Below, piece after piece: positions 1-7,332 of a stretch of 24,093 bases of DNA. A program made the translations under genes and the position numbers. The notes below the pieces were generated by a model. It saw only the letters and a list, made by a program, of their open reading frames with translations, had not been told where the DNA came from and made no database searches. Position 1 is the first letter of the stretch. Each line of letters opens with the position of its first letter. The stretch spans positions 1-24,093 of the forward strand of contig JBBPYR010000327.1 in the NCBI GenBank assembly GCA_038199755.1, given 5' to 3'. This DNA comes from JBBPYR01 sp038199755 (lineage in GTDB: Bacteria > Chloroflexota > Ktedonobacteria > Ktedonobacterales > Ktedonobacteraceae).

Positions 1-24
1 AAACTTGAACCGTTCGCTTCGGTT

Positions 25-104
25 GATGCGTATTGGATGCTCACAAGGGACATCTTACTGTCGAGGCGATGCGTATTGGATGCCCACAAGAGGCGTCCTT
101 ACTG
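25..104. repeat. Two tandem copies of a ~36-bp dispersed repeat
   Basis: Copy 1 (25-60) and copy 2 (68-104) both begin GATGCGTATTGGATGC, continue with a CACAAG core and end TTACTG. They differ at a few bases and by one indel. A 15-base part of copy 1, CTCACAAGGGACATC (40-54), recurs exactly at 9674-9688 between nuoM and nuoN. This makes it a dispersed element rather than a local duplication. It lies directly upstream of the methyltransferase gene, and I see no clear promoter between it and that gene. Confidence 0.75.
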
Positions 105-123
105 ATGAAAGGGAACTATACTG

Positions 124-990
124 ATGACTAGCACACCAAGCAACGACGACGCATTGCGAGCCGCGGTACGCGAACGCTACACACGTAGCATTGCCCCGCT
201 CCAAACAATCCAGAGTGAGAGCACCCAGCGGAGTTGCTGTGGCAGCGATTGCTGCGCACCTGCGCAACCAGCACAAAGCGAGGATCCGATCACCAAGAAC
301 CTGTATAGCGGCAACGAGCTGGCGGAATTGCCCATCGCGGCAGCTCTAGCCTCACGAGGATGCGGCAACCCAACCGCGCTGGCCGAACTACACCTCGGCG
401 AGCGTGTGCTCGATCTTGGCAGTGGTGGCGGCATTGATGTTCTACTCTCGGCGCGTCGTGTGGGGCCAACCGGCTTTGCCTATGGCCTGGACATGACCGA
501 TGCCATGCTTGAACTGGCAGAACGGAACCGTGCCGAGGCAGGGGTCACAAACGTACAATTTCTCAAGGGCATCATTGAAGCCATTCCCCTGCCTGTGGCA
601 ACCGTCGATGTTGTCATCTCGAACTGTGTCATTAACCTCTCCGCCGACAAAGGGCAGGTGTTACGCGAAGCGTACCGCGTGCTCACCCCCGGCGGACGCC
701 TCGCCGTTTCGGATATCGTCATCCAGGGTCAGTTACCAGCAGTCATCCAGCAGGACATGGAGGCTTGGGCAGGCTGTATCGCTGGTGCCCTGGAGGAGAC
801 AACCTATCGTCGTTTGCTGACTGAGGCTGGCTTTAGCAACATCGACATCGAAGTGACACGCCGCTACAGCCTACAAGAGGTTGCGGACAGCGGTGCCAGT
901 GCCGCTATCGCCTCTCTGTCAGAGGCCGAACGCAGCGAACTGGATGGAAAGTTTGTCAGTGCCTTCATTCGCGCCCGCAAACCCTCATAA
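124..990 (+). CDS. arsM: Arsenite S-adenosylmethyltransferase (ArsM)
   Basis: The 288-residue cytoplasmic protein should transfer methyl groups from S-adenosylmethionine to thiol-bound As(III), giving methylated and partly volatile arsenicals. The class I methyltransferase SAM loop VLDLGSGGGID is at residues 95-105, with the acidic motif GLDMTD at 121-126. Cys80, Cys168 (in NCVINL) and Cys218 (in WAGCIAG) match the three arsenic-binding cysteines of the family. An extra CCGSDCC cluster (Cys38, 39, 43, 44) lies in the N-terminal segment, as in many bacterial ArsM proteins. The ATG at 124 follows an AAAGGGA ribosome site. The gene stands alone on this strand and converges on the sigma factor gene. 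No ArsR-type repressor gene is in view, so its regulation cannot be read here. The call rests on the cysteine pattern and SAM motifs and is firm. Confidence 0.93.
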   Translation: MTSTPSNDDALRAAVRERYTRSIAPLQTIQSESTQRSCCGSDCCAPAQPAQSEDPITKNLYSGNELAELPIAAALASRGCGNPTALAELHLGERVLDLGSGGGIDVLLSARRVGPTGFAYGLDMTDAMLELAERNRAEAGVTNVQFLKGIIEAIPLPVATVDVVISNCVINLSADKGQVLREAYRVLTPGGRLAVSDIVIQGQLPAVIQQDMEAWAGCIAGALEETTYRRLLTEAGFSNIDIEVTRRYSLQEVADSGASAAIASLSEAERSELDGKFVSAFIRARKPS

Positions 991-1000
991 GTAGGCTAAA

Positions 1001-1034
1001 AAGGATGCCGTGCCTGGGCATGCACGGCATCCTT
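1001..1034. terminator. Hairpin terminator between arsM and the sigma factor gene
   Basis: A perfect 13-bp stem (AAGGATGCCGTGC at 1001-1013 with GCACGGCATCCTT at 1022-1034) closes an 8-base loop. On the minus strand the stem runs into TTTTT, so it is a proper intrinsic terminator for the sigma factor gene. On the plus strand it lacks a clear T-run, so it may end arsM transcription less efficiently. Confidence 0.85.
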
Positions 1035-1037
1035 CTC

Positions 1038-1622
1038 CTATTTGCACTCTTCTTCGCACCTGACACAACACGCTTGCCGTGGCACATAGTCGATGATGTG
1101 ACCACGGCGATCAAGCTCGAAATGACAACAGGAAAGCAACATATCCTTCAAGCGTTCACGCGCCCGTTGCACCCTTGATTTCGCGCCCGATAGCGAAATA
1201 CCGAGATGTTCAGCCAGTTCGCGCTGCGTCAGGCCATCGTACTCGGTCAACATAATAGCTTGTTTGTAAGGTGGTGGCAGTGCCGCCACAAAGGAAGCAA
1301 CCGCTGGGGCAAGTGCTTGCTCCGCATCCTGTCCATCCCCTAGCACCTCTTCATCAGGGATATTTTCAAGCTCAGGAAGCTCCGGCATGGTAACGATACG
1401 TTGTTCCACACGATAATAGTCAGTGATGGCATTGCGCGCTATCTGATACAGCCATCCTTGCAGCTTCTGTTGATCTTTCAGCGTCTGAATATGCAGATGA
1501 ATCTTCACGAACACATCCTGGAGAATATCTTCAGCGGCTTGCTCATGAGGAACACGCTTGAGAATGAAGTGCTTGAGTTGCGCGTGAAAATCCTCCCATA
1601 TATGTTCAGTTGTCATCATCAT
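1038..1622 (-). CDS. sigZ: SigZ-like RNA polymerase sigma factor with Cys-rich C-terminus
   Basis: This 194-residue sigma-70 family protein of extracytoplasmic-function size should direct core RNA polymerase to a small promoter set. Region 2 covers about residues 11-72 (AEDILQDVF, then the WLYQIARNAITDYYR promoter-melting helix). Region 4 covers about 112-163 (LTQRELAEHLGISLSGAKSRVQRAR helix-turn-helix, quoted in part). The tail CCHFELDRRGHIIDY is typical of SigZ. The last 30 residues hold six cysteines (165, 166, 185, 186, 189, 193). I chose the ATG at 1622 because an AAAAGGAA site lies six bases upstream; the frame is open to 1682 but lacks a better site. No anti-sigma gene adjoins it, so the cysteine tail itself may be the sensor; that is inference. 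It converges on arsM and follows the SCP2 gene after 129 bp. Confidence 0.88.
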   Translation of the reverse strand: MMMTTEHIWEDFHAQLKHFILKRVPHEQAAEDILQDVFVKIHLHIQTLKDQQKLQGWLYQIARNAITDYYRVEQRIVTMPELPELENIPDEEVLGDGQDAEQALAPAVASFVAALPPPYKQAIMLTEYDGLTQRELAEHLGISLSGAKSRVQRARERLKDMLLSCCHFELDRRGHIIDYVPRQACCVRCEEECK

Positions 1623-1751
1623 ACATAGTTCCTTTTTTCTGACAAATTCACGAGACATGGAAGTAATTGTGTCTACTACCAATGTTTCCTATAAGGAAGA
1701 CGGTTCAGCACAAAAAAGGACGCAAACACGCTTGGGAAAGAACATGCAGCA

Positions 1752-2123
1752 TTATTTCTTAACTTCAAGGTAGATCAGCAGAGACATAGCATCCAAGCGC
1801 ATAATGTTCTCCTGTGATCCCTGCACTTTGATTGCCCCTTGCATATAGTTCGAGGCAGGATTTTGGTCACACCAGAAAATATCCGTCAAATCCTCACTGC
1901 TCCCGCGTATAATCAAATCAGGTTTTTCGTGGGTACCATCCTGGACTTTTGTTTCCGAGTTGCCAACGATCATGGTGAAGCCCTCATCTTTACCATTGAA
2001 ATCGGTGGCCTCTATGTAGATAACACAGTGCCAATTGCGAATAGAGCGGAGCACACGCTCGCTTTTTTGTGCCTGCATGACATAGTCGTCTAAAGCCTCG
2101 CGCAACTCTTCTCTTGTTGCCAT
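1752..2123 (-). CDS. Small SCP2 sterol-carrier-fold protein
   Basis: The 123-residue soluble protein has an SCP2-type fold, which in other proteins binds lipids or acyl groups in a hydrophobic tunnel. Visible features are the strand pair FTMIVGNSETKVQDG (49-63), the PDLIIRGSSEDLTDIFW segment (68-84) where SCP2 proteins have their aspartate-rich turn, and the helix with QGAIKVQGSQENIMRL (95-110) that closes the domain. The start at 2123 is set by AAGGAG about eight bases upstream; a longer reading to 2258 would overlap the 3' end of the oxidase gene. It lies 43 bp downstream of the oxidase gene on the same strand, so the two are probably co-transcribed. It may deliver a hydrophobic substrate to, or remove a product from, that enzyme. 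No substrate can be named from sequence. Confidence 0.8.
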   Translation of the reverse strand: MATREELREALDDYVMQAQKSERVLRSIRNWHCVIYIEATDFNGKDEGFTMIVGNSETKVQDGTHEKPDLIIRGSSEDLTDIFWCDQNPASNYMQGAIKVQGSQENIMRLDAMSLLIYLEVKK

Positions 2124-2166
2124 AGCCAACTCCTTCTTCAGCAGAATGAAAAGTACATATTTGCCC

Positions 2167-3591
2167 CTATGCGATGTGTTCGGACTTGGGAGAAAGGGCG
2201 GCAAGCACCTCGGCGGCGGCCCGCTCTCCCGATTGCAGCGCGCCATCCATATAGCCATTCCAAACGGTAGCGGTCTCAGTACCAGCCCAGTGAATACGTC
2301 CTATCGGCCCACGCAGAGCTTCGCCATAGGAGGTCCAGACACCCGGTGGCAAATAGGCAACATAACAACCACGCGAGTATGCTTCCTCGCCCCAGTTCTG
2401 CTCAATATACTCGCGTGGTGTGCGAGCCTGTTCGCCAAAGTAGCGCACCAGACAATCCAGCACGGCAGTTCGTCGCTCTTCCAGGCTTTTACGGCTCCAG
2501 AAGCGTGCTTCGTCGCCATCAATGAAGCCCATCAATACACCCGGTGTGCCACCCTCTGGTGAATTATCGAAGGTCACGCAAACGGGACCACTATCGCTGG
2601 CAACCTGCCCCGATAAGCCCGCGTCGCGCCAGAAGGGACGATCATACACGCAATGCACCTTGATAATGCTCCCCATCGGCATACGTTGCGTCAGTTGGTC
2701 GCGATGCCCCGGCAACTGTGGCTCATAGTGGAGACGGCCTGCCAAAGTAGGCGGAATGGCGATCACCACTCGCTGTGCAGACACCACCAGACCTTCACAT
2801 ATGACCTGCACACCACCCTCTTTATTCCCCTCGTGCTCTTCCTGCAGGATTGCATACACTGGCTTTTGCAGCAGCACGCGTTCTCCCAGCGCAGCGGCCA
2901 TCCGCTGCGAAACTTGCTGTGCTCCCTCACGAAAGCGCGTCTCTTGCGCTCCACGCGTAACGCTAATCAGTTCGTTGAAGCTGCCACCCGAATGGACATA
3001 GAAGAGCAAGTGTAAGAAGGAAATATCGCGTGGCTCGGCAGCAAAGACAGACGCAACCGCCAAGCGAATCCATGTGCGAGTTGGGCCTTCCTCGATGTGC
3101 GTTTGTATCCACGTCTCCACCGTCTGTGAGTCCCACACCAGTGCGTTCTCTGCGCTCCATGGTGCGTCGAGCGGCACCTCTTGCGCCATGATGTTGATCT
3201 CAAGCATCGCCTCAATGGATTGCATTGTCACGAGTGGATCATGCATTGGAATGGCACCGGAATAGAGGAACCGTTCTCCCTCGTGATACTCGATATTCTG
3301 CCCTTCAACATACGTTGGGAATGTTGCCAAGCCGAATTCTTGCGTGAGGGCCGCGATCCGCTGCTGCGTTGGGCCGATCCATTGTCCACCCATATCAATG
3401 AGTGTGCCATCGCTGCTAGCTTTTGTGTAGGTGCGTCCACCCACGCGATCTCGTGCCTCCACCACCAGCACATCAACGCCAGCCGCCACTAACTGTCGTG
3501 CGGTCATCAGACCCGCCAGACCAGCACCCACCACCACCACATCGGCATGCCGCTGCTCCAGAGGCGCACGTTCAGGCGAAAAAAAACCCAT
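2167..3591 (-). CDS. FAD-dependent monoamine-oxidase-type enzyme
   Basis: The 474-residue flavoprotein should oxidise an amine to an imine with O2, giving aldehyde, ammonia and H2O2. The FAD-binding Rossmann motif VVVGAGLAGLMTA is at 19-31, followed by VVEARDRVGGRT (43-54), the GG doublet at 68-69 and the C-terminal FAD motif WAGTETATVWNGYMDGA (435-451). Cys409 in SRGCYVAYLPPG aligns with the cysteine that binds FAD covalently in human MAO-A and MAO-B. Tyr410 and Tyr447 match the aromatic-cage tyrosines, and Lys311 (GSIIK) the active-site lysine. It therefore resembles true MAOs more than generic amine oxidases. There is no signal peptide or C-terminal membrane helix, so it is probably cytosolic. 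The ATG at 3591 follows AAGGAG by 11 bases, a little long. It precedes the SCP2 gene in one likely transcript. Its substrate is unknown. Confidence 0.9.
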   Translation of the reverse strand: MGFFSPERAPLEQRHADVVVVGAGLAGLMTARQLVAAGVDVLVVEARDRVGGRTYTKASSDGTLIDMGGQWIGPTQQRIAALTQEFGLATFPTYVEGQNIEYHEGERFLYSGAIPMHDPLVTMQSIEAMLEINIMAQEVPLDAPWSAENALVWDSQTVETWIQTHIEEGPTRTWIRLAVASVFAAEPRDISFLHLLFYVHSGGSFNELISVTRGAQETRFREGAQQVSQRMAAALGERVLLQKPVYAILQEEHEGNKEGGVQVICEGLVVSAQRVVIAIPPTLAGRLHYEPQLPGHRDQLTQRMPMGSIIKVHCVYDRPFWRDAGLSGQVASDSGPVCVTFDNSPEGGTPGVLMGFIDGDEARFWSRKSLEERRTAVLDCLVRYFGEQARTPREYIEQNWGEEAYSRGCYVAYLPPGVWTSYGEALRGPIGRIHWAGTETATVWNGYMDGALQSGERAAAEVLAALSPKSEHIA

Positions 3592-3632
3592 GGTGATATC
3601 ATCTCCTTTTTACCTTGCTACCTTTGGAGAAT

Positions 3633-3679
3633 ATTATATCCCAACCGTTGCCCGAATGTATGTGAGGTACATGAGTACC
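3633..3679 (-). promoter_or_regulatory. Possible promoter and operator of the amine oxidase gene
   Basis: On the minus strand a perfect TATAAT sits at 3638-3633, about 40 bp upstream of the oxidase ATG. No good -35 box lies 17 bp away (ATACAT). Just upstream is the inverted repeat GGTAC-ATGA-GTACC (3666-3679), flanked by outer TGAGG/CCTCA arms (3663-3667 and 3681-3685). A weak -35 plus a palindrome centred near -47 fits an activated promoter. The regulator is unknown. Confidence 0.4.
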
Positions 3680-3697
3680 ACCTCAGTACTAGCCACC

Positions 3698-6600
3698 CTA
3701 CCCCCGCTCTAACTCTTTTCGCTTGCCGCAATTTGGGCAAAATTGGCTACCAACGCGATCATCATGGTAGCCACATGTACACATCTTCGAGGAAGAAGAT
3801 ATGTAGCGCACCGCCTGTACCTGCGGCGTATAGCGTACTTGCTGTTCCTGCGCTATAACTTGAGGCATCTCCTGCACTACCGTTCTGGTGGGCTGATATG
3901 GCGTCATTGTGGCTTGCGCGAGTTGCATTGCTTCGGAATGCGCCCGTCCACCCACCCGTTCACCCATAGGGGCAGGCGATGGAGGTGCTTCGACTGTTGC
4001 TAGATATTCGAGCAAGAGCCGATGCGTGAAGATGTAGCCGCCGCCTACTTTGCGCAGCAGAATGCGCTCGGCAGCATGATCGAGAAAGCGGGCATACTTC
4101 CAGGGTAGAGAGGCACCATCCCAGAGTAAGAAACGCAGCGTGAAGTGCTGAATGCAGGCAATACCGCCACCACGAAGCGCATTGATCAAACCAATCAACG
4201 CGCCAAAGATAAGCCCATAGGCAAGGATACCCGTCCAGCTACCAGTCACCTTAAACCCTAGCCCTCCACCAACTAAGCCTCCGATCAGCCCACCCGCTAA
4301 ACCAACCAGCAAGCTATGCAGACCCGACCGACGTATGCCCAGGTTTGGCACACTCAGGTGATGCTCATCAAGCCGCTCACCCGATAAGCCACCAGTGAGA
4401 GCACCAATTAGCCCGCCGATGAGGAGAAACAACGGAGCCACCCCCAGCAAAGCAAATTGCAAGCCAGCAAAGAGATTGAAAGTGAGTACATGAAGGATGG
4501 TTCCGCTCTTGTTCACGAACAAGGCTGAGGCTGTAAGCCCTAAGCCGACCAGCACGCCTATGACGAGCGCTGCGAGTAGCCCGAAAAACAGGTATTGCCC
4601 TAATTTTCGTACCATACCCGTCCATGTCCAGGTGAATACTTCGACAGGCTGGATTGTCGTTACCTCTAAACCCAACAAACTATCAATCAGCACAAAACCC
4701 GCGCCGCCAAGTATGGAGAAAGCGGTTCCTATTAGGACAATCCAGCCTGGTTGATCGCTTGACTTCTGACCTAACAGTAAACCATAGGGTATACCGAGCA
4801 CGACACTAATCAAGAGGCCATTCAGAATTCCCTGGATAACGCGCCGTCCTTGACGTGACCAGAAACCTCTTTTTGCCTCGCGCGTATAGAGAAGTCCATT
4901 TGTTAAGCCAAAAATCGAGCCTGTCATGAGACTAAAAAGAAGCATGAGACCGAGCACCAGCGTAAAGGGTGGTTGATGTGAAACAAGATTTGCCATTAAT
5001 AACCCACCAACTGGCCCAAAGACGAGCGCACTGAGAAACCCTAATGTAAGACCCGCCATTAAGCCAGCATATTTCCCATGCAGTCGGCCCTCCACCAGCC
5101 AATCTGGTTGCATACGCTCGATATAAAACACGCTCTGGCTATGTTGCGCTAACTGTCGTGCAAGCCATGCTAACCAATGCACCGTTTGTTGTGGCGTATA
5201 GCTCCCTTTAGCCTTTTTACCATCATCGCTAGCCTCACTCCCCCCACTTCCCTTGCGCTCAAGCATACGCTCGATATAGTGCTCGAATACCTGTCGTTGC
5301 CTATCTGTTGGCGAGGCAATTTTCAACAGGTGCTCAACCGGCATACCATGATACGTCAAGGCCAGAATACTGAGCATCAATGGTGTTGTGGTCAATTCAC
5401 GCAGAGTCGCATCCTGATGCAGTGCCACGCGCAAAGCCCACAACGACTCACCACCACTCACGAGATAGTCTTCCACCTGCTGCTCCGTCAGCGGCTGCAC
5501 AATGACTGCACTACTGAGCCGTACGCGTGTATCTTGCGTGAGATACTCGGCACTGCGGCAACAAATAACCGTGGGCAGCAAGCCATGCTCCTGGCGATAC
5601 TTATTGATTGCTTTCAGGCAAGCAATGCGTGTGGGTGCGGCAACCTCATCCAAACCGTCGAGCAATGGTAGTATGGCATCGCTCTCCACCCAGCGTTGCG
5701 CCTGTTTACGTGGTACCTGATACTTACTATTCAATTCATCCACCAGCCAGCTTGCAAGCGGCTGTTGCTTTGTAGCCCACGATGAGAGATTGAAGATCAC
5801 TGGCATTGGATGCTCATCATCTCCCGCTGCGCGCTCCAACAAATCACGCGCCAATTCTAAGAGTAAGGTTGTCTTGCCAGAGCCGGGTTCGCCCAAAATG
5901 AGCAATTCGCCACCAGCATCATCATATGCTTCGATAATGCGCGTGCCAGCAGGCAGGCGTTGGGGAGCAAGGTCTGGTTGTTGCAGCACCAGCCGCCAGG
6001 GATTGGCCACGGCCTCAGCCTCTTTTTGCAGCCCTAACGCGATCAGTGTTGCTCCATACAGCGAATGCTCCAATACACCCGTAATCCAGAATGTACGCAC
6101 CTTGGTCAACAGATGCTGCCGATTCGAGCTTTTTGAGTTTCTGCCAGGAGACTGCGATTGTTTTCTGGGCGTAACCGGAGCAATAGATACATGCAGATCA
6201 GGTGGTACGCGCGTTCCTGAGAAGTGAGCGTGCGAGGCGGCCATAGAAGATCCAGCAACAGTCTTGAGCGGAGCCGTAATCTGTGATTTGTCATCAGCGG
6301 GCAGGTGTTCTTCGCTTGCTCGTGCCAGTGCCTGTGCAAAGGCCTGGATACTGCTAAAGCGATCCTGGGCATCCTTCGCTAAGGCGCGCAGAATGATATT
6401 TTCTACGGCAACAGGCATAGTAGGAAGCCAAGTGCGCAGCGATGGTGGCGGCACATTCACATGCTGCTGCATGATCTCCCAAATATTGCCTTCAAACGGG
6501 CGGCGACCACACAGCCATTCATAGGTCATGATACCGAGTGCATACTGATCGCTGGCAAAGACTGGCTTACCATGCAACTGCTCAGGGGACATATAAGGGA

Positions 6601-7120
6601 ACGTTCCCACGGGCTCCTGCGTGCTGAGCGTGTTGGATGACGGTGAAAAGAGTGACAAGCCAAAATCGCTCATGAGCAGGTTGCCATCAGCATCCAGCAA
6701 AACGTTCCCCGGTTTGACATCACGATGAATAACCGAGTGATTATGTGCATACTGCAACGCTGAAGCAATCTGTAGCACAAAACTCACCACCGTTGCCAGA
6801 GGGAGACGAGTGCCAGGTGGATACTTCTGGCGCAGTGTGCCTTGCGGCGCGTGATCCATGATCAGCACTGGCGTTCCTTGCTCTACCGCGAAGTCGAGCA
6901 CACGCACAATATGGTGATGACGCAAACTCACCAGCGTTTGTGCCTCTACCAAAAATTGCTTTTCATCCGCCTCGTCAAGTGTTTTCTTTAACACCTTGAG
7001 GGCCGCGAAGCTGTGTAGATAACGATGCTGGCCTAAGTAGACCTCAGCAAAGCCACCCTCTCCGATCAACTCTATGAGTTGATAATTGCCCAGTTGCTGC
7101 CCAACACGGTTTGTTGCCAT
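3698..7120 (-). CDS. Ser/Thr protein kinase - NACHT ATPase - multi-span membrane - zinc-ribbon fusion
   Basis: The 1140-residue protein has four parts. An N-terminal Hanks-type kinase (about 13-270) keeps its catalytic residues: glycine loop GEGGFAEVYLG (20-30), Lys42, HRDVKPGN (132-139) and DFG (152-154). After a polar linker comes a NACHT-type STAND ATPase (about 403-600) with Walker A GEPGSGKTT (410-418) and Walker B LLDGLDE (486-492). Residues ~684-983 are Gly-rich and hydrophobic with many predicted membrane helices, followed by a segment (LRKVGGGYIFTHRLLLEYLA, 1022-1041) often seen at the end of such proteins. The C-terminus is a Cys4 zinc ribbon (Cys1114, 1116, 1128, 1131). It is probably a membrane-anchored signalling or defence switch; that role is inference. 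I chose the ATG at 7120 (AGGA six bases upstream) over ATG 7126 and TTG 7141. It is divergent from the 168-residue gene and has its own 106-bp gap to the oxidase gene. Confidence 0.88.
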   Translation of the reverse strand: MATNRVGQQLGNYQLIELIGEGGFAEVYLGQHRYLHSFAALKVLKKTLDEADEKQFLVEAQTLVSLRHHHIVRVLDFAVEQGTPVLIMDHAPQGTLRQKYPPGTRLPLATVVSFVLQIASALQYAHNHSVIHRDVKPGNVLLDADGNLLMSDFGLSLFSPSSNTLSTQEPVGTFPYMSPEQLHGKPVFASDQYALGIMTYEWLCGRRPFEGNIWEIMQQHVNVPPPSLRTWLPTMPVAVENIILRALAKDAQDRFSSIQAFAQALARASEEHLPADDKSQITAPLKTVAGSSMAASHAHFSGTRVPPDLHVSIAPVTPRKQSQSPGRNSKSSNRQHLLTKVRTFWITGVLEHSLYGATLIALGLQKEAEAVANPWRLVLQQPDLAPQRLPAGTRIIEAYDDAGGELLILGEPGSGKTTLLLELARDLLERAAGDDEHPMPVIFNLSSWATKQQPLASWLVDELNSKYQVPRKQAQRWVESDAILPLLDGLDEVAAPTRIACLKAINKYRQEHGLLPTVICCRSAEYLTQDTRVRLSSAVIVQPLTEQQVEDYLVSGGESLWALRVALHQDATLRELTTTPLMLSILALTYHGMPVEHLLKIASPTDRQRQVFEHYIERMLERKGSGGSEASDDGKKAKGSYTPQQTVHWLAWLARQLAQHSQSVFYIERMQPDWLVEGRLHGKYAGLMAGLTLGFLSALVFGPVGGLLMANLVSHQPPFTLVLGLMLLFSLMTGSIFGLTNGLLYTREAKRGFWSRQGRRVIQGILNGLLISVVLGIPYGLLLGQKSSDQPGWIVLIGTAFSILGGAGFVLIDSLLGLEVTTIQPVEVFTWTWTGMVRKLGQYLFFGLLAALVIGVLVGLGLTASALFVNKSGTILHVLTFNLFAGLQFALLGVAPLFLLIGGLIGALTGGLSGERLDEHHLSVPNLGIRRSGLHSLLVGLAGGLIGGLVGGGLGFKVTGSWTGILAYGLIFGALIGLINALRGGGIACIQHFTLRFLLWDGASLPWKYARFLDHAAERILLRKVGGGYIFTHRLLLEYLATVEAPPSPAPMGERVGGRAHSEAMQLAQATMTPYQPTRTVVQEMPQVIAQEQQVRYTPQVQAVRYISSSSKMCTCGYHDDRVGSQFCPNCGKRKELERG

Positions 7121-7222
7121 AGACATTCCTGCCCCATTCAAAGAGGGGGACCTCCCTTTATGAATTGTCTAGCCATTCTGTATCTGGAGTGCGAAAATTA
7201 CCATTCTTATTCGTTTACGCTA

Positions 7223-7252
7223 TTGACACAAGCATTGAAGAAATTTTTCTTC
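7223..7252 (+). promoter_or_regulatory. Possible -35 box and palindrome in the divergent region
   Basis: The 212-bp gap between the divergent kinase and 168-residue genes contains a perfect TTGACA at 7223-7228. It is followed by the inverted repeat GAAGAAA-TT-TTTCTTC at 7237-7252, which covers the place where a -10 box would fall. No good -10 hexamer is visible (TTTCTT at the 17-bp position), so this is a weak promoter or an operator candidate only. The rest of the gap shows nothing I can name. Confidence 0.3.
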
Positions 7253-7332
7253 ACCCGTCTGCATCTTGTAACTTGAGACAAATGCGTTGCAACCTTGTTA
7301 TAGAGGTAAACGACAGAAAGGCAAGAATTACC

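Noticed and set aside
25..104. The two repeats before arsM as a CRISPR array
   Set aside because: There are only two copies, separated by 7 bp, with no spacers and no cas genes.
1683..1751. A possible terminator after the SCP2 gene, with TTTTTT on the minus strand
   Set aside because: No stem longer than about three pairs precedes the T-run, so it does not qualify as an intrinsic terminator.
5804..5816. ATTGGATGCTCA-like match to the arsM upstream repeat inside the kinase gene
   Set aside because: The match is short and lies in coding sequence of the NACHT domain, so chance is the simpler reading.
7165..7332. Upstream extension of the 168-residue gene
   Set aside because: The added residues show no ribosome site and cover the likely promoter region.
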